Made by a program: the position numbers and the translations under genes
NCBI GenBank assembly: GCA_964540415.1
Contig: CAZIMM010000121.1
Location: forward strand, 1-5,418
Origin: CAZIMM01 sp964540415
Lineage (GTDB): Bacteria; Bacillota; Clostridia; Oscillospirales; Acutalibacteraceae
Direction: 5' to 3'
Length of the DNA stretch: 5,418 nucleotides
Shown here: positions 1 to 5,418 of the stretch, in pieces
Layout: the number at the start of each line of letters is the position of its first letter
How positions within the stretch are numbered: the first letter of the stretch is position 1
Notes under the pieces: generated by a model
The model's database searches: none
The model's input: only the letters and a program-made list of their open reading frames with translations
Told to the model about the DNA's origin: nothing

Positions 1-3000
1 CCCTCCGGCTGGAGCGAATACAGATATTACAGCGGCGGAGCACAGGTGACAAAATTCTACATTACTTTCCCCCAGGCGGCGGAATACACCATATCTCCGA
101 CGAGCGGTGTTTATTACGCCTACTATGAGCAGGACTACTATTTCGTAATCAATCTGCAACAGGAATACAACGAATCTGACCTTATTGTCAGGGCAAACGG
201 AGTCAGGCTGATAAATTATTACGGCTCATACATCATCTACGGTGTGCTTGAGCATCAGACGATAACCATCGAGGGTGTTGAACGAAACAAATACGAAATT
301 AATCTTCCGGACAATGTTGAGGCATTCACAATAAACACTGTCATAGGGTACTATAACCCCACGGAGCACGGAGGAACATATGCGTTTTCCGTGGTGCTGT
401 CGGAGATTTATAAGCAATCGGTGATAACCGTTAAGGCGGACGGTGTGCCGATCATTCCGCGTTACGGTGTGCTTTACTATATTGAGAATGTCACGCACGA
501 TGTGAATGTCACAATTGAAGGACTCATCAGAAAAACATATCCCGTACACTTCAGCATGCTCGACGGCACGGTGATTTCAACGCAGAATGTCGGGCACGCC
601 TATTGTGCAACACAACCGGAAACGGCACCGGTGGTTGAAGGAATGAGCTTTGCGGGATGGTATGCCGTAAGTGACGCACCTTTTGATTTCGCCACGCAGA
701 TTTATGAGGAAACCACGGTTTATGCGCGCTACACCACACCGCTCACCGAGGATGGCTACTGTATGATCCGCACACCCGGTGAGCTTGAATGGTTCAGGGA
801 CGAGGTGAATTTCGGTAACACGGAAATCAATGCCCGTCTGATGAACGATATAAATCTGAATCAGGGTAACTATTCTCTTGAAAGCGGTGTGCCCGTTTTC
901 ACTTCGAACGCAGCCGAGTGGGCTCCTGCAGGAGTTACGGTTTATGATTCCGAGGGAGCATATGAGCATTTTTTCAACGGCAGCTTTGACGGCGCGTCAC
1001 ACAGCATTTCCGGAATATATATTAACCGTGAGCTAAGCTCCGGCACGGCGCTTGAGCTTGGGCTTTTCGGAACAGTCGGTGAGGACGCGGTGATAACCGG
1101 GCTGACAGTGTGCGATTCGCGCATTGAGGGCTATCAGAACCTCGGAACGGTTGCCGGAGTCAATCACGGCTCTGTTTCCGATTGTGTCGCGCAGAACACA
1201 TATGTTTCCGGCATCACCTTTGTTGGCGGCATTGCAGGATTAAGTGACGGGAGTCTTTCAGGCTGTACAAATTCCGGAGCGGTTAACTCCTACTCCGCAG
1301 AGAGTCTGCCCGGCCGTTTTGCGGGCGGGGTTGCGGGAGTTGCAAGCGGCACTGTTGCCGACTGCTCAAACAGCGGCACGGTGAACGGAGTTTATGCAAC
1401 GGGCGGCGTTGTCGGAATGAACGCGGTTATCACATCGACTGTCAGCGAGGTAGAAAACGGTCTGGGCGAAACCGAGGTTGTTGTTGTAACCGTGTATGAC
1501 GGCGGAGCAGCCGTCTCCGGTTGTGAAAACTCCGGCACTGTCACGGGCGGTGAATTCACCGCGGGGATTGTCGGAATAACCTCGGGCGATGTTTCGTCTT
1601 GTTCAAACACTGCCTCTGTTTCCGGCGGCAACTGCACCGGCGGCATTGCCGGGCGGGGAACAGCGATTACTATAACGGAAAACCGCACAACCGGCACATC
1701 GGAAACGGTGTTTTCGGGCGGAGGATTTGATTTTACGGATTGCACCAACACCGCTGCGGTGGGCGGCTCTGATTACACGGGCGGTATTGTCGGCCGCAGC
1801 AGCGCGTTTACGGTGTCCGGCTGTTCAAACTCGGGCAGTGTTACGGGCTCGGATTACACGGGAGGCATCGCAGGCAGTGCCGATGTTTCAATTGCGTTTG
1901 CATCTTCTGATAATTCCGGAGAGGTTTCCGGCACGTCCTACACGGGCGGTGCGGCGGGCTTTGCCGACAGCGGAACATTCACAACCGTCGAAAATCACGG
2001 CGCTGTTGAGGGTGGAACATACACCGGCGGCATCGTCGGACTTGCGGACACAATTTCATTCAACACAGTAAAAAATTACGGTGAAATCATCGGCACCGAT
2101 TATACCGGGGGAATTGCGGGAAGCAGTCAGGGCGGAGGCTTTGAAACAGCTTCAAACAATGCGCCTGTCTCGGGCGGTGACAAATGCGGCGGTATAGCCG
2201 GAATTTCATCCGATGCCGCGTGTCTCAGAATTTACAATGTCGGTGTCATCACCGGGCAGGGCAGTGCCGGAGGACTGTTCGGCGAAATACTGCATGTCAC
2301 GCTGACCTATGCCTACAATAACTCCGCTGTTGCCGGAAGCACTGCTGCAGGCGGCCTTGCAGGTGTCAGCACTGCAAGCAGCTTTAACTCCTGCCATGCA
2401 TTCGGCGAAGTGAACTCAACTCAGAACGCCGGAGCAGTGCTCGGAACGTCGTCGGGAGACACTGCTGCAAACCTCTACTATTGCTCGGATTTGTGCGCGA
2501 CTTCACCGATTGGCGTCGCTCGCTCATATGATTTTTATTTCAGCGGTTATCTTTCCTATGTTATGAACACCTTCGATTCTTCCGCAACCTGGGCGCAGGG
2601 TGAAAACGCTCCGGTGTTTGCGGAAGCCGGACTTCCTGCAACAGTTTCGTTCGGCCTTTCAGGAGCGGGCACTGCCGCAAGCCCGTATGTTATCGGAAAC
2701 GAGGCGGAGCTCAGGCTGTGTTCACTGCTGATTAACACAATTGACAATTCAAGCTACGGCGGCGCGCATTATATTCTTGCAGATAACATTTCTCTGACAA
2801 GGTCCTCCGCTGACAATAACTTTATTGTAATCGGCTCTCTTTCCGCACCGTTTACCGGGAACTTTAACGGCAATGAAAAAACTGTTTCCGGTCTGAAAAT
2901 CAATTTGCCTAACAGTGATTATATTGCGATGTTCGGCTATACTGTGTCGGCAGAGGTCACTGCTCTGACGGTTGACTGCACTGTTGTCGGCAGGCAGAAC

Positions 3001-4281
3001 GTTGCCGGAATCATCGCTTTGTCGGACGGTACGGAGGTCACAAACTGCTCTGTGCAAGGCAGCATAGCCGGAAGCGACTATGTCGGAGGAGTTGTCGGAT
3101 ATAATTACGGCGTAATCACTTCCTGCGAAAATCATGCCTCAGTCACAGGCATTTCGTTCTGCGGCGGCATTGTCGGTCAGAGTGATATGACTGTGTCGGA
3201 TTGCCGCAATTTCTCCTCTGTCACCGGGAACGGTGCTCTGTTCGGAGATACCAGCCTTACTTCGGATTCCGTCGGAGGCATTGCGGGAAGCAACTACGGC
3301 ACGCTCGAATTCTGCATTTCAAGCGGTTCGGTTTCTGCGGACGATTTTGCCGGCGGAATCTGCGGGTCAGATATGGGCAGCGTTATTTCCTGCCTGAATT
3401 ACGGCACAACAACCGGCGTGTCCACTGCCGGTGCACTGTGTGCCTCTTCTGATAACGAGCCGGAGCGCAGTTGTTATGTTTATTCCGCAGCTGCGCAAAC
3501 AGAAACGGTTTTCGGCGAGCAGATTGCTCTCAATGAGGTTGCAAGCGGTTATGCCGCCTATGTTCTCAACCAAAACGGCGAATACTCAGACTGGGCAAGG
3601 GGAACGGACTGCCCCGAACTTGCTCAGAGCCCGCAAAGCGCGGTCACTCTGCGAGTCATTTTTTACGCAGACTCAGCGGTCTTTTGGAGAAGCGGCACTT
3701 TCAACGGCGGCAGCGCTTATCCGCTGACCGACCCTGTGGTAGGCGAGTACACCTTCCTCGGCTGGGATACTGACACTTCTGCTGTCACGCAGAATCTGAA
3801 TGTTCACGCTCTGATGACGCTTGAAAGACGGCTGACCCTTATTCCGACCTCCGGCTTGCAGATAATCAGAACGGGCGGATTTATTATCGGATTTGACCCG
3901 GAAAACATGCTCACCGCAGGAGAGCTGAAGGCACAGTTTACAAACGGTTCAATGGCTGTCAACGGACTTGAGGGCTATGAAATTGACGATTCGGATGTGC
4001 TGTGCACCGGCTGTTCAATTCAGCTTTATGACGACAACTTCAATGCGGTTGATGAATTGTATGTTGTCATAGTCGGTGACATTGACAGCAACGGCAAAAT
4101 TGACGGCATGGATGCATTTTATGTCAATTTGATTGTTAACGAAATGCTCACGGAAGCCGATATAGGTCCCAGTGCCGTTTTTGCCGCGGATGCCGACGGA
4201 AACGGAATCGTGAACGCCGCGGACGCTCAGCTGATAAGGCTTGCGGCGATAAAAAAACAAACTGTACCCCAAACAAGATAA
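1..4281 (+). CDS. Large modular surface protein: Listeria-Bacteroides repeats, two GLUG solenoids, C-terminal type I dockerin (5' partial)
   Basis: The frame is open from base 1 (visible residues begin PSGWSEYRYYSGG) to TAA at 4279-4281, giving 1426 residues. The GTG at 46 is internal: it has no ribosome site and coding sequence precedes it. Module order is two ~80-residue tandem units, a Listeria-Bacteroides (InlB B-type, GW..F.GWY) repeat, a large GLUG beta-solenoid, a second smaller solenoid, a degenerate second GW repeat, a beta module and a dockerin with two calcium loops. GLUG and Listeria-Bacteroides repeats are known from exported adhesin-like proteins, and type I dockerins bind cohesins. 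The protein is therefore probably secreted and attached to a cell-surface or cellulosome-like scaffold, or it binds a ligand through its solenoid face. The signal peptide would lie upstream of the window. No catalytic domain is visible, and no LPxTG motif or C-terminal membrane segment is present. The exact function is unknown. It probably shares a transcript with the GH2 gene 22 bases downstream. Confidence 0.95.
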   Translation, partial: PSGWSEYRYYSGGAQVTKFYITFPQAAEYTISPTSGVYYAYYEQDYYFVINLQQEYNESDLIVRANGVRLINYYGSYIIYGVLEHQTITIEGVERNKYEINLPDNVEAFTINTVIGYYNPTEHGGTYAFSVVLSEIYKQSVITVKADGVPIIPRYGVLYYIENVTHDVNVTIEGLIRKTYPVHFSMLDGTVISTQNVGHAYCATQPETAPVVEGMSFAGWYAVSDAPFDFATQIYEETTVYARYTTPLTEDGYCMIRTPGELEWFRDEVNFGNTEINARLMNDINLNQGNYSLESGVPVFTSNAAEWAPAGVTVYDSEGAYEHFFNGSFDGASHSISGIYINRELSSGTALELGLFGTVGEDAVITGLTVCDSRIEGYQNLGTVAGVNHGSVSDCVAQNTYVSGITFVGGIAGLSDGSLSGCTNSGAVNSYSAESLPGRFAGGVAGVASGTVADCSNSGTVNGVYATGGVVGMNAVITSTVSEVENGLGETEVVVVTVYDGGAAVSGCENSGTVTGGEFTAGIVGITSGDVSSCSNTASVSGGNCTGGIAGRGTAITITENRTTGTSETVFSGGGFDFTDCTNTAAVGGSDYTGGIVGRSSAFTVSGCSNSGSVTGSDYTGGIAGSADVSIAFASSDNSGEVSGTSYTGGAAGFADSGTFTTVENHGAVEGGTYTGGIVGLADTISFNTVKNYGEIIGTDYTGGIAGSSQGGGFETASNNAPVSGGDKCGGIAGISSDAACLRIYNVGVITGQGSAGGLFGEILHVTLTYAYNNSAVAGSTAAGGLAGVSTASSFNSCHAFGEVNSTQNAGAVLGTSSGDTAANLYYCSDLCATSPIGVARSYDFYFSGYLSYVMNTFDSSATWAQGENAPVFAEAGLPATVSFGLSGAGTAASPYVIGNEAELRLCSLLINTIDNSSYGGAHYILADNISLTRSSADNNFIVIGSLSAPFTGNFNGNEKTVSGLKINLPNSDYIAMFGYTVSAEVTALTVDCTVVGRQNVAGIIALSDGTEVTNCSVQGSIAGSDYVGGVVGYNYGVITSCENHASVTGISFCGGIVGQSDMTVSDCRNFSSVTGNGALFGDTSLTSDSVGGIAGSNYGTLEFCISSGSVSADDFAGGICGSDMGSVISCLNYGTTTGVSTAGALCASSDNEPERSCYVYSAAAQTETVFGEQIALNEVASGYAAYVLNQNGEYSDWARGTDCPELAQSPQSAVTLRVIFYADSAVFWRSGTFNGGSAYPLTDPVVGEYTFLGWDTDTSAVTQNLNVHALMTLERRLTLIPTSGLQIIRTGGFIIGFDPENMLTAGELKAQFTNGSMAVNGLEGYEIDDSDVLCTGCSIQLYDDNFNAVDELYVVIVGDIDSNGKIDGMDAFYVNLIVNEMLTEADIGPSAVFAADADGNGIVNAADAQLIRLAAIKKQTVPQTR
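52..537 (+). repeat. Two tandem ~80-residue units of an unnamed beta-rich module
   Basis: Inside the large surface protein, unit A (52-291, about 80 residues) and unit B (292-537, 82 residues) follow each other without a linker. Shared landmarks are an opening strand ending in a proline (FYITFPQ / YEINLPD), a central tyrosine-rich stretch (YYAYYEQDYYFVINL / HGGTYAFSVVL), the strand LIVRANGVRL / ITVKADGVPI, an aromatic turn (YYGSYIIYGV / RYGVLYYIENV), and a closing strand (TITIEGVERNK / NVTIEGLIRKT). The pattern looks like an all-beta, Ig-like domain array. The residues before position 52 do not show a full third copy, though one may end there. I do not recognise a named family with confidence. 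The units are well diverged at DNA level, so the duplication is old. Confidence 0.8.
538..735 (+). repeat. Listeria-Bacteroides (InlB B-type) repeat
   Basis: This ~66-residue segment of the surface protein has the layout of the family: an opening beta strand and turn (VHFSMLDGTVI), a second strand (STQNVGHAY), a proline-rich middle (QPETAPVVEG), the hallmark MSFAGWY, then FDFATQIYEETTVYARY closing with an aromatic-rich strand. The family has a ubiquitin-like beta-grasp fold and is common in surface proteins of Gram-positive gut bacteria, where it usually acts as a spacer or binding module. Here it separates the N-terminal tandem units from the first solenoid. Confidence 0.85.
739..2637 (+). 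repeat. First GLUG beta-solenoid with entry and exit caps (about 15 coils)
   Basis: The entry cap reads YCMIRTPGELEWF, then NARLMNDINL, then FFNGSFDGASHSISGIYI, and leads into LGLFGTVGEDAVITGLTV. From 1141 to 2484 I count about 15 GLUG-type coils built on GGIxG...C.NsG.V.G. Examples are VGGIAGLSDGSLSGCTNSG, TGGIVGRSSAFTVSGCSNSG and TGGIVGLADTISFNTVKNYG. In the regular part (1771-2181) the period is 81-84 bases, or 27-28 residues. The exit cap (about 2512-2622) contains FSGYLSYVMN and TWAQGENAPVF. GLUG repeats form right-handed parallel beta-helices in bacterial adhesins and in the N-terminal regions of M26-type IgA proteases, but no peptidase domain is seen here. Two coils carry long insertions (about 1420-1515 and 1660-1728). 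Confidence 0.85.
2665..3636 (+). repeat. Second GLUG beta-solenoid with entry and exit caps (about 6 coils)
   Basis: This is a shorter copy of the first solenoid plan. The entry cap has GAGTAASPYVIGNEAELRL, then AHYILADNISL, then PFTGNFNGNEKTVSGLKI and an aligned YIAMFGYTVSAEVTALTV segment. About six coils follow (3001-3477): VAGIIALSDGTEVTNCS, VGGVVGYNYGVITSCEN, CGGIVGQSDMTVSDCRN, VGGIAGSNYGTLEFCIS, AGGICGSDMGSVISCLN, and a degenerate last coil. The exit cap (3514-3621) carries SGYAAYVLNQNGEYSDWARG, matching the SGY..YVMN...W.QG cap of the first solenoid. The matching caps on both sides show that a complete folding unit was duplicated and then changed in coil number. Confidence 0.85.
3643..3825 (+). 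repeat. Degenerate second Listeria-Bacteroides-like repeat
   Basis: The segment opens with VTLRVIFYADSAV, continues through a FNGGSAYPLTDPVVGEY stretch, and has the hallmark-like YTFLGWDTDTSAVTQNLNVHAL. The GW and the final strand fit the family, but the spacing after GW is short and the usual closing Y-A-x-Y/W is replaced by VHALM. It follows the second solenoid in the way the first GW repeat precedes the first solenoid. It may be a relic, or a related beta-grasp spacer. Confidence 0.65.
3835..4077 (+). other. Pre-dockerin beta module
   Basis: About 81 residues run from TLIPTSGLQIIRTGGFIIGF through DPENMLTAGELKAQFTNGSM and GYEIDDSDVLCTGCSIQLYD to ELYVVIVGD, leading directly into the first calcium loop of the dockerin. 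From general knowledge, a module of this plan often precedes dockerins in clostridial surface proteins. It typically has a strand, G.xPxxTxxxLxxxF, a segment with a TG turn, and a V.V.GD exit. It probably serves as a rigid linker or X-module-like support, and its own ligand is unknown. The CxxC-like pair (C at about 4003 and 4012) sits where family members usually have LGTG. Confidence 0.65.
4078..4257 (+). other. Type I dockerin domain
   Basis: Two EF-hand-like 12-residue calcium loops are visible: DIDSNGKIDGMD (4078-4113) and DADGNGIVNAAD (4189-4224). Each has Asp at positions 1, 3 and 12, Asn at 5 and Gly at 6. They are 37 residues apart and each is followed by a helix (AFYVNLIVNEML and AQLIRLAAIKK). 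Length (about 60 residues), duplication and spacing match type I dockerins, which dock secreted enzymes or surface proteins to cohesin domains in a calcium-dependent way. The recognition positions 10-11 differ between the halves (Gly-Met versus Ala-Ala), so the two faces are probably not equivalent. The protein ends nine residues after the second helix, a normal C-terminal placement. Confidence 0.88.
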
Positions 4282-4287
4282 TTATTT

Positions 4288-4294
4288 GTGAGGA
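4288..4294 (+). promoter_or_regulatory. Shine-Dalgarno-like site of the GH2 gene
   Basis: GTGAGGA has a GAGG/AGGA core. It sits 9-10 bases before GTG at 4304 but directly abuts ATG at 4295. The distance therefore favours GTG 4304 as the start of the downstream gene. An in-frame TGA at 4289-4291 rules out any earlier start. The site lies in the 22-base gap (4282-4303), which contains no hairpin terminator and is too short for a separate promoter. Confidence 0.6.
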
Positions 4295-4303
4295 ATGATA
4301 AAA

Positions 4304-5418
4304 GTGACAGAACTGAAAACCAGGTGGACAGACAGTGTCAGCAGAGAAAATCCGCTCCCCGAGTATCCGCGTCCCCAGCTTGCGAGAGGAAGTTTTCAAA
4401 GCCTGAACGGACTTTGGGACTATGCAATTGTTTCTCGGCAGGTTGCGTTTTTCGGAGATGCTCAGGGTCAAATTTTAGTGCCTTTTGCGGTTGAAAGCCT
4501 GCTGTCCGGAGTGGGAAGGGCACTAAAAGCAGAAGAAAGACTGTGGTATCGTCGCAGTTTTACAGTTATAGAGGAGCACGACGGCAAGCGCGTTATGCTC
4601 AACTTCGGCGCTGTTGATTGGAAGTGCGAGGTGTATGTCAACGGCTCTTTTGCCGGCGATCACACCGGAGGCTACTGCCCGTTTTCTCTGGATATTACCG
4701 AATTGCTCAGGGACGGTGAAAATGAGCTGTCCGTATGCGTTTACGACCCGACGGATGACGGCTGGCAGCAGCGCGGCAAGCAGTCAAAGGAAAGCCACGG
4801 CTTCTGGTACACCGCAACCTCCGGCATCTGGCAGACAGTGTGGCTTGAAATAGTTGACGAGACATTCATCACCGGAATTAAATTTACTCCTGACATTGAC
4901 ACGTGTAGGCTCGGCATTGAAGTGTGCACCTCTGTCGGCGGCTGTACTGTGCGCGCTGAGGCGTTTGCACACGGTGAAAGCGTTGCCCTCAGCGAGTTTT
5001 CCGGCAGCGGTGCGCTTGAAATAGCCTCCCCAAGGCTTTGGAGTCCTGAAGATCCGTTTCTGTATGACATCGAGTTTTCTCTTTATCGGGGCGGCAAGCT
5101 CTGCGACGAGGTGAAAAGCTATTTTGGCATGAGAAAATTTAGCATTGAAAAAGACTCTAACGGATTTCCGAGACTTTGTCTGAACAACGAGCCGTATTTT
5201 CAACGCGGTTTGCTTGACCAGGGCTATTGGAGTGACGGCATTCTGACTCCTCCGACAGATGAGGCTATGGAGTACGATATCCTCACCATGAAGCGCCTCG
5301 GTTTCAATATGCTCAGAAAACACATCAAGGTTGAGCCGCTGCGCTGGTATTATCATTGCGACAGGCTCGGAATGCTCGTCTGGCAGGATATGGTAAGCGG
5401 CGGCGAGTATATCGGAAA
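4304..5418 (+). CDS. Glycoside hydrolase family 2 protein, beta-galactosidase/beta-glucuronidase type (3' partial)
   Basis: The first 371 residues are visible and the frame is open at the window end. The N-terminal jelly-roll sugar-binding domain (about residues 10-180) shows NPLPEYPRPQL, SLNGLWDYAI, LWYRRSF (from residue 80), LNFGAVDWKCEVYVNG (from 99), GGYCPFSLDIT and FWYTATSGIWQTVW (167-180). An Ig-like domain follows (about 185-278), with LWSPEDPFLYDIEF and the domain-closing YFGMRK (273-278). The TIM barrel then begins with LNNEPYFQRGLLDQGYW, MKRLGFNMLRKHIKVEP and LGMLVWQDM. The catalytic acid/base and nucleophile glutamates lie downstream of the window, so activity cannot be judged. GH2 enzymes hydrolyse beta-linked galactosides, glucuronides or mannosides with retention, and the substrate cannot be told from this part. 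There is no signal peptide, so it is probably cytoplasmic and acts on imported oligosaccharides. The start chosen is GTG 4304; ATG 4295 would add Met-Ile-Lys but lacks ribosome-site spacing. Confidence 0.93.
   Translation, partial: MTELKTRWTDSVSRENPLPEYPRPQLARGSFQSLNGLWDYAIVSRQVAFFGDAQGQILVPFAVESLLSGVGRALKAEERLWYRRSFTVIEEHDGKRVMLNFGAVDWKCEVYVNGSFAGDHTGGYCPFSLDITELLRDGENELSVCVYDPTDDGWQQRGKQSKESHGFWYTATSGIWQTVWLEIVDETFITGIKFTPDIDTCRLGIEVCTSVGGCTVRAEAFAHGESVALSEFSGSGALEIASPRLWSPEDPFLYDIEFSLYRGGKLCDEVKSYFGMRKFSIEKDSNGFPRLCLNNEPYFQRGLLDQGYWSDGILTPPTDEAMEYDILTMKRLGFNMLRKHIKVEPLRWYYHCDRLGMLVWQDMVSGGEYIG

Noticed and set aside
1392..1751. Minus-strand frame of 119 codons, rich in Pro, Thr and Val
   Set aside because: It is the reverse reading of Gly/Ser/Thr-rich GLUG coils (GGC and ACC codons read as proline, threonine and glycine codons on the other strand). 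It has no ribosome site and no recognisable domain.
1727..2071. Plus-strand frame of 114 codons in an alternative frame within the first solenoid
   Set aside because: It is Arg/Ala-rich and repetitive only because the 81-base coils repeat in another frame. It is a shadow of the main gene.
1141..2484. Regular repeats as a CRISPR array or a satellite
   Set aside because: The repeats are in-frame protein coils of 27-28 codons with diverged DNA and no spacer/repeat structure.
2741..2773. TTGACA followed by ATTATA, a possible internal promoter
   Set aside because: The spacing is about 21 bases, too long for a sigma-70 type promoter, and the site lies inside the entry cap of the second solenoid with no gene starting nearby.
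739..3636. GLUG solenoid as part of an M26-type IgA protease
   Set aside because: No HExxH zinc-peptidase motif is seen in the visible protein, and the C-terminus is a dockerin. A peptidase upstream of the window cannot be excluded.
4249..4298. A-AAA-AAA slippery run near the end of the large gene, a possible programmed frameshift
   Set aside because: A -1 slip would read on only to a TGA at 4296-4298, and a +1 slip to the TGA at 4289-4291. Neither joins the GH2 frame, and no stimulating hairpin or internal Shine-Dalgarno sequence is evident.
4784..5356. Minus-strand frame of 190 codons opposite the GH2 gene
   Set aside because: The + strand here encodes a clearly conserved GH2 protein with family motifs throughout. 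The antisense frame has no family resemblance.

Overview
The window holds two protein-coding genes on the + strand, and both run off an edge. No RNA gene, CRISPR array, insertion sequence or terminator is visible. Base composition looks close to balanced. The C-terminal type I dockerin, the Listeria-Bacteroides (InlB B-type) repeats and the GLUG repeats suggest an anaerobic, gut- or rumen-type member of the Clostridia (Ruminococcaceae/Oscillospiraceae-like). That placement is inferred from domain content only.

Positions 1-4281 are the 3' part of a very large gene for an exported, modular surface protein. The frame is open at base 1, so the true start and any signal peptide lie upstream. In order, the visible 1426 residues contain: two tandem copies of an ~80-residue unit I cannot name (52-537); a Listeria-Bacteroides repeat (538-735); a first GLUG-type beta-solenoid with its own entry and exit caps (about 739-2637); a second, shorter solenoid of the same design (about 2665-3636); a degenerate second Listeria-Bacteroides-like repeat (about 3643-3825); a pre-dockerin beta module (about 3835-4077); and a type I dockerin with two 12-residue calcium loops (4078-4257). 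The protein ends nine residues later with no sortase signal or membrane anchor.

Only 22 bases lie between the first stop codon and the preferred start of the second gene. This gap has a Shine-Dalgarno-like site but no terminator or evident promoter, so the two genes are probably co-transcribed. The second gene (4304 to the window end, open at 3') is the N-terminal part of a glycoside hydrolase family 2 enzyme of the beta-galactosidase/beta-glucuronidase type. It has no signal peptide and is probably cytoplasmic. The window covers its jelly-roll domain, its Ig-like domain and the first strands of the TIM barrel, but not the catalytic glutamates.

A plausible joint reading, which is inference, is a carbohydrate-related locus: the surface protein acts outside the cell by dockerin-cohesin attachment or ligand binding, and the GH2 enzyme trims imported oligosaccharides. 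The points most worth a second look are the unnamed ~80-residue tandem module, the duplicated solenoid with an asparagine ladder and a partial cysteine ladder, the two hairpin-like insertions in the first solenoid, and the pairing of an adhesin-like solenoid with a dockerin.
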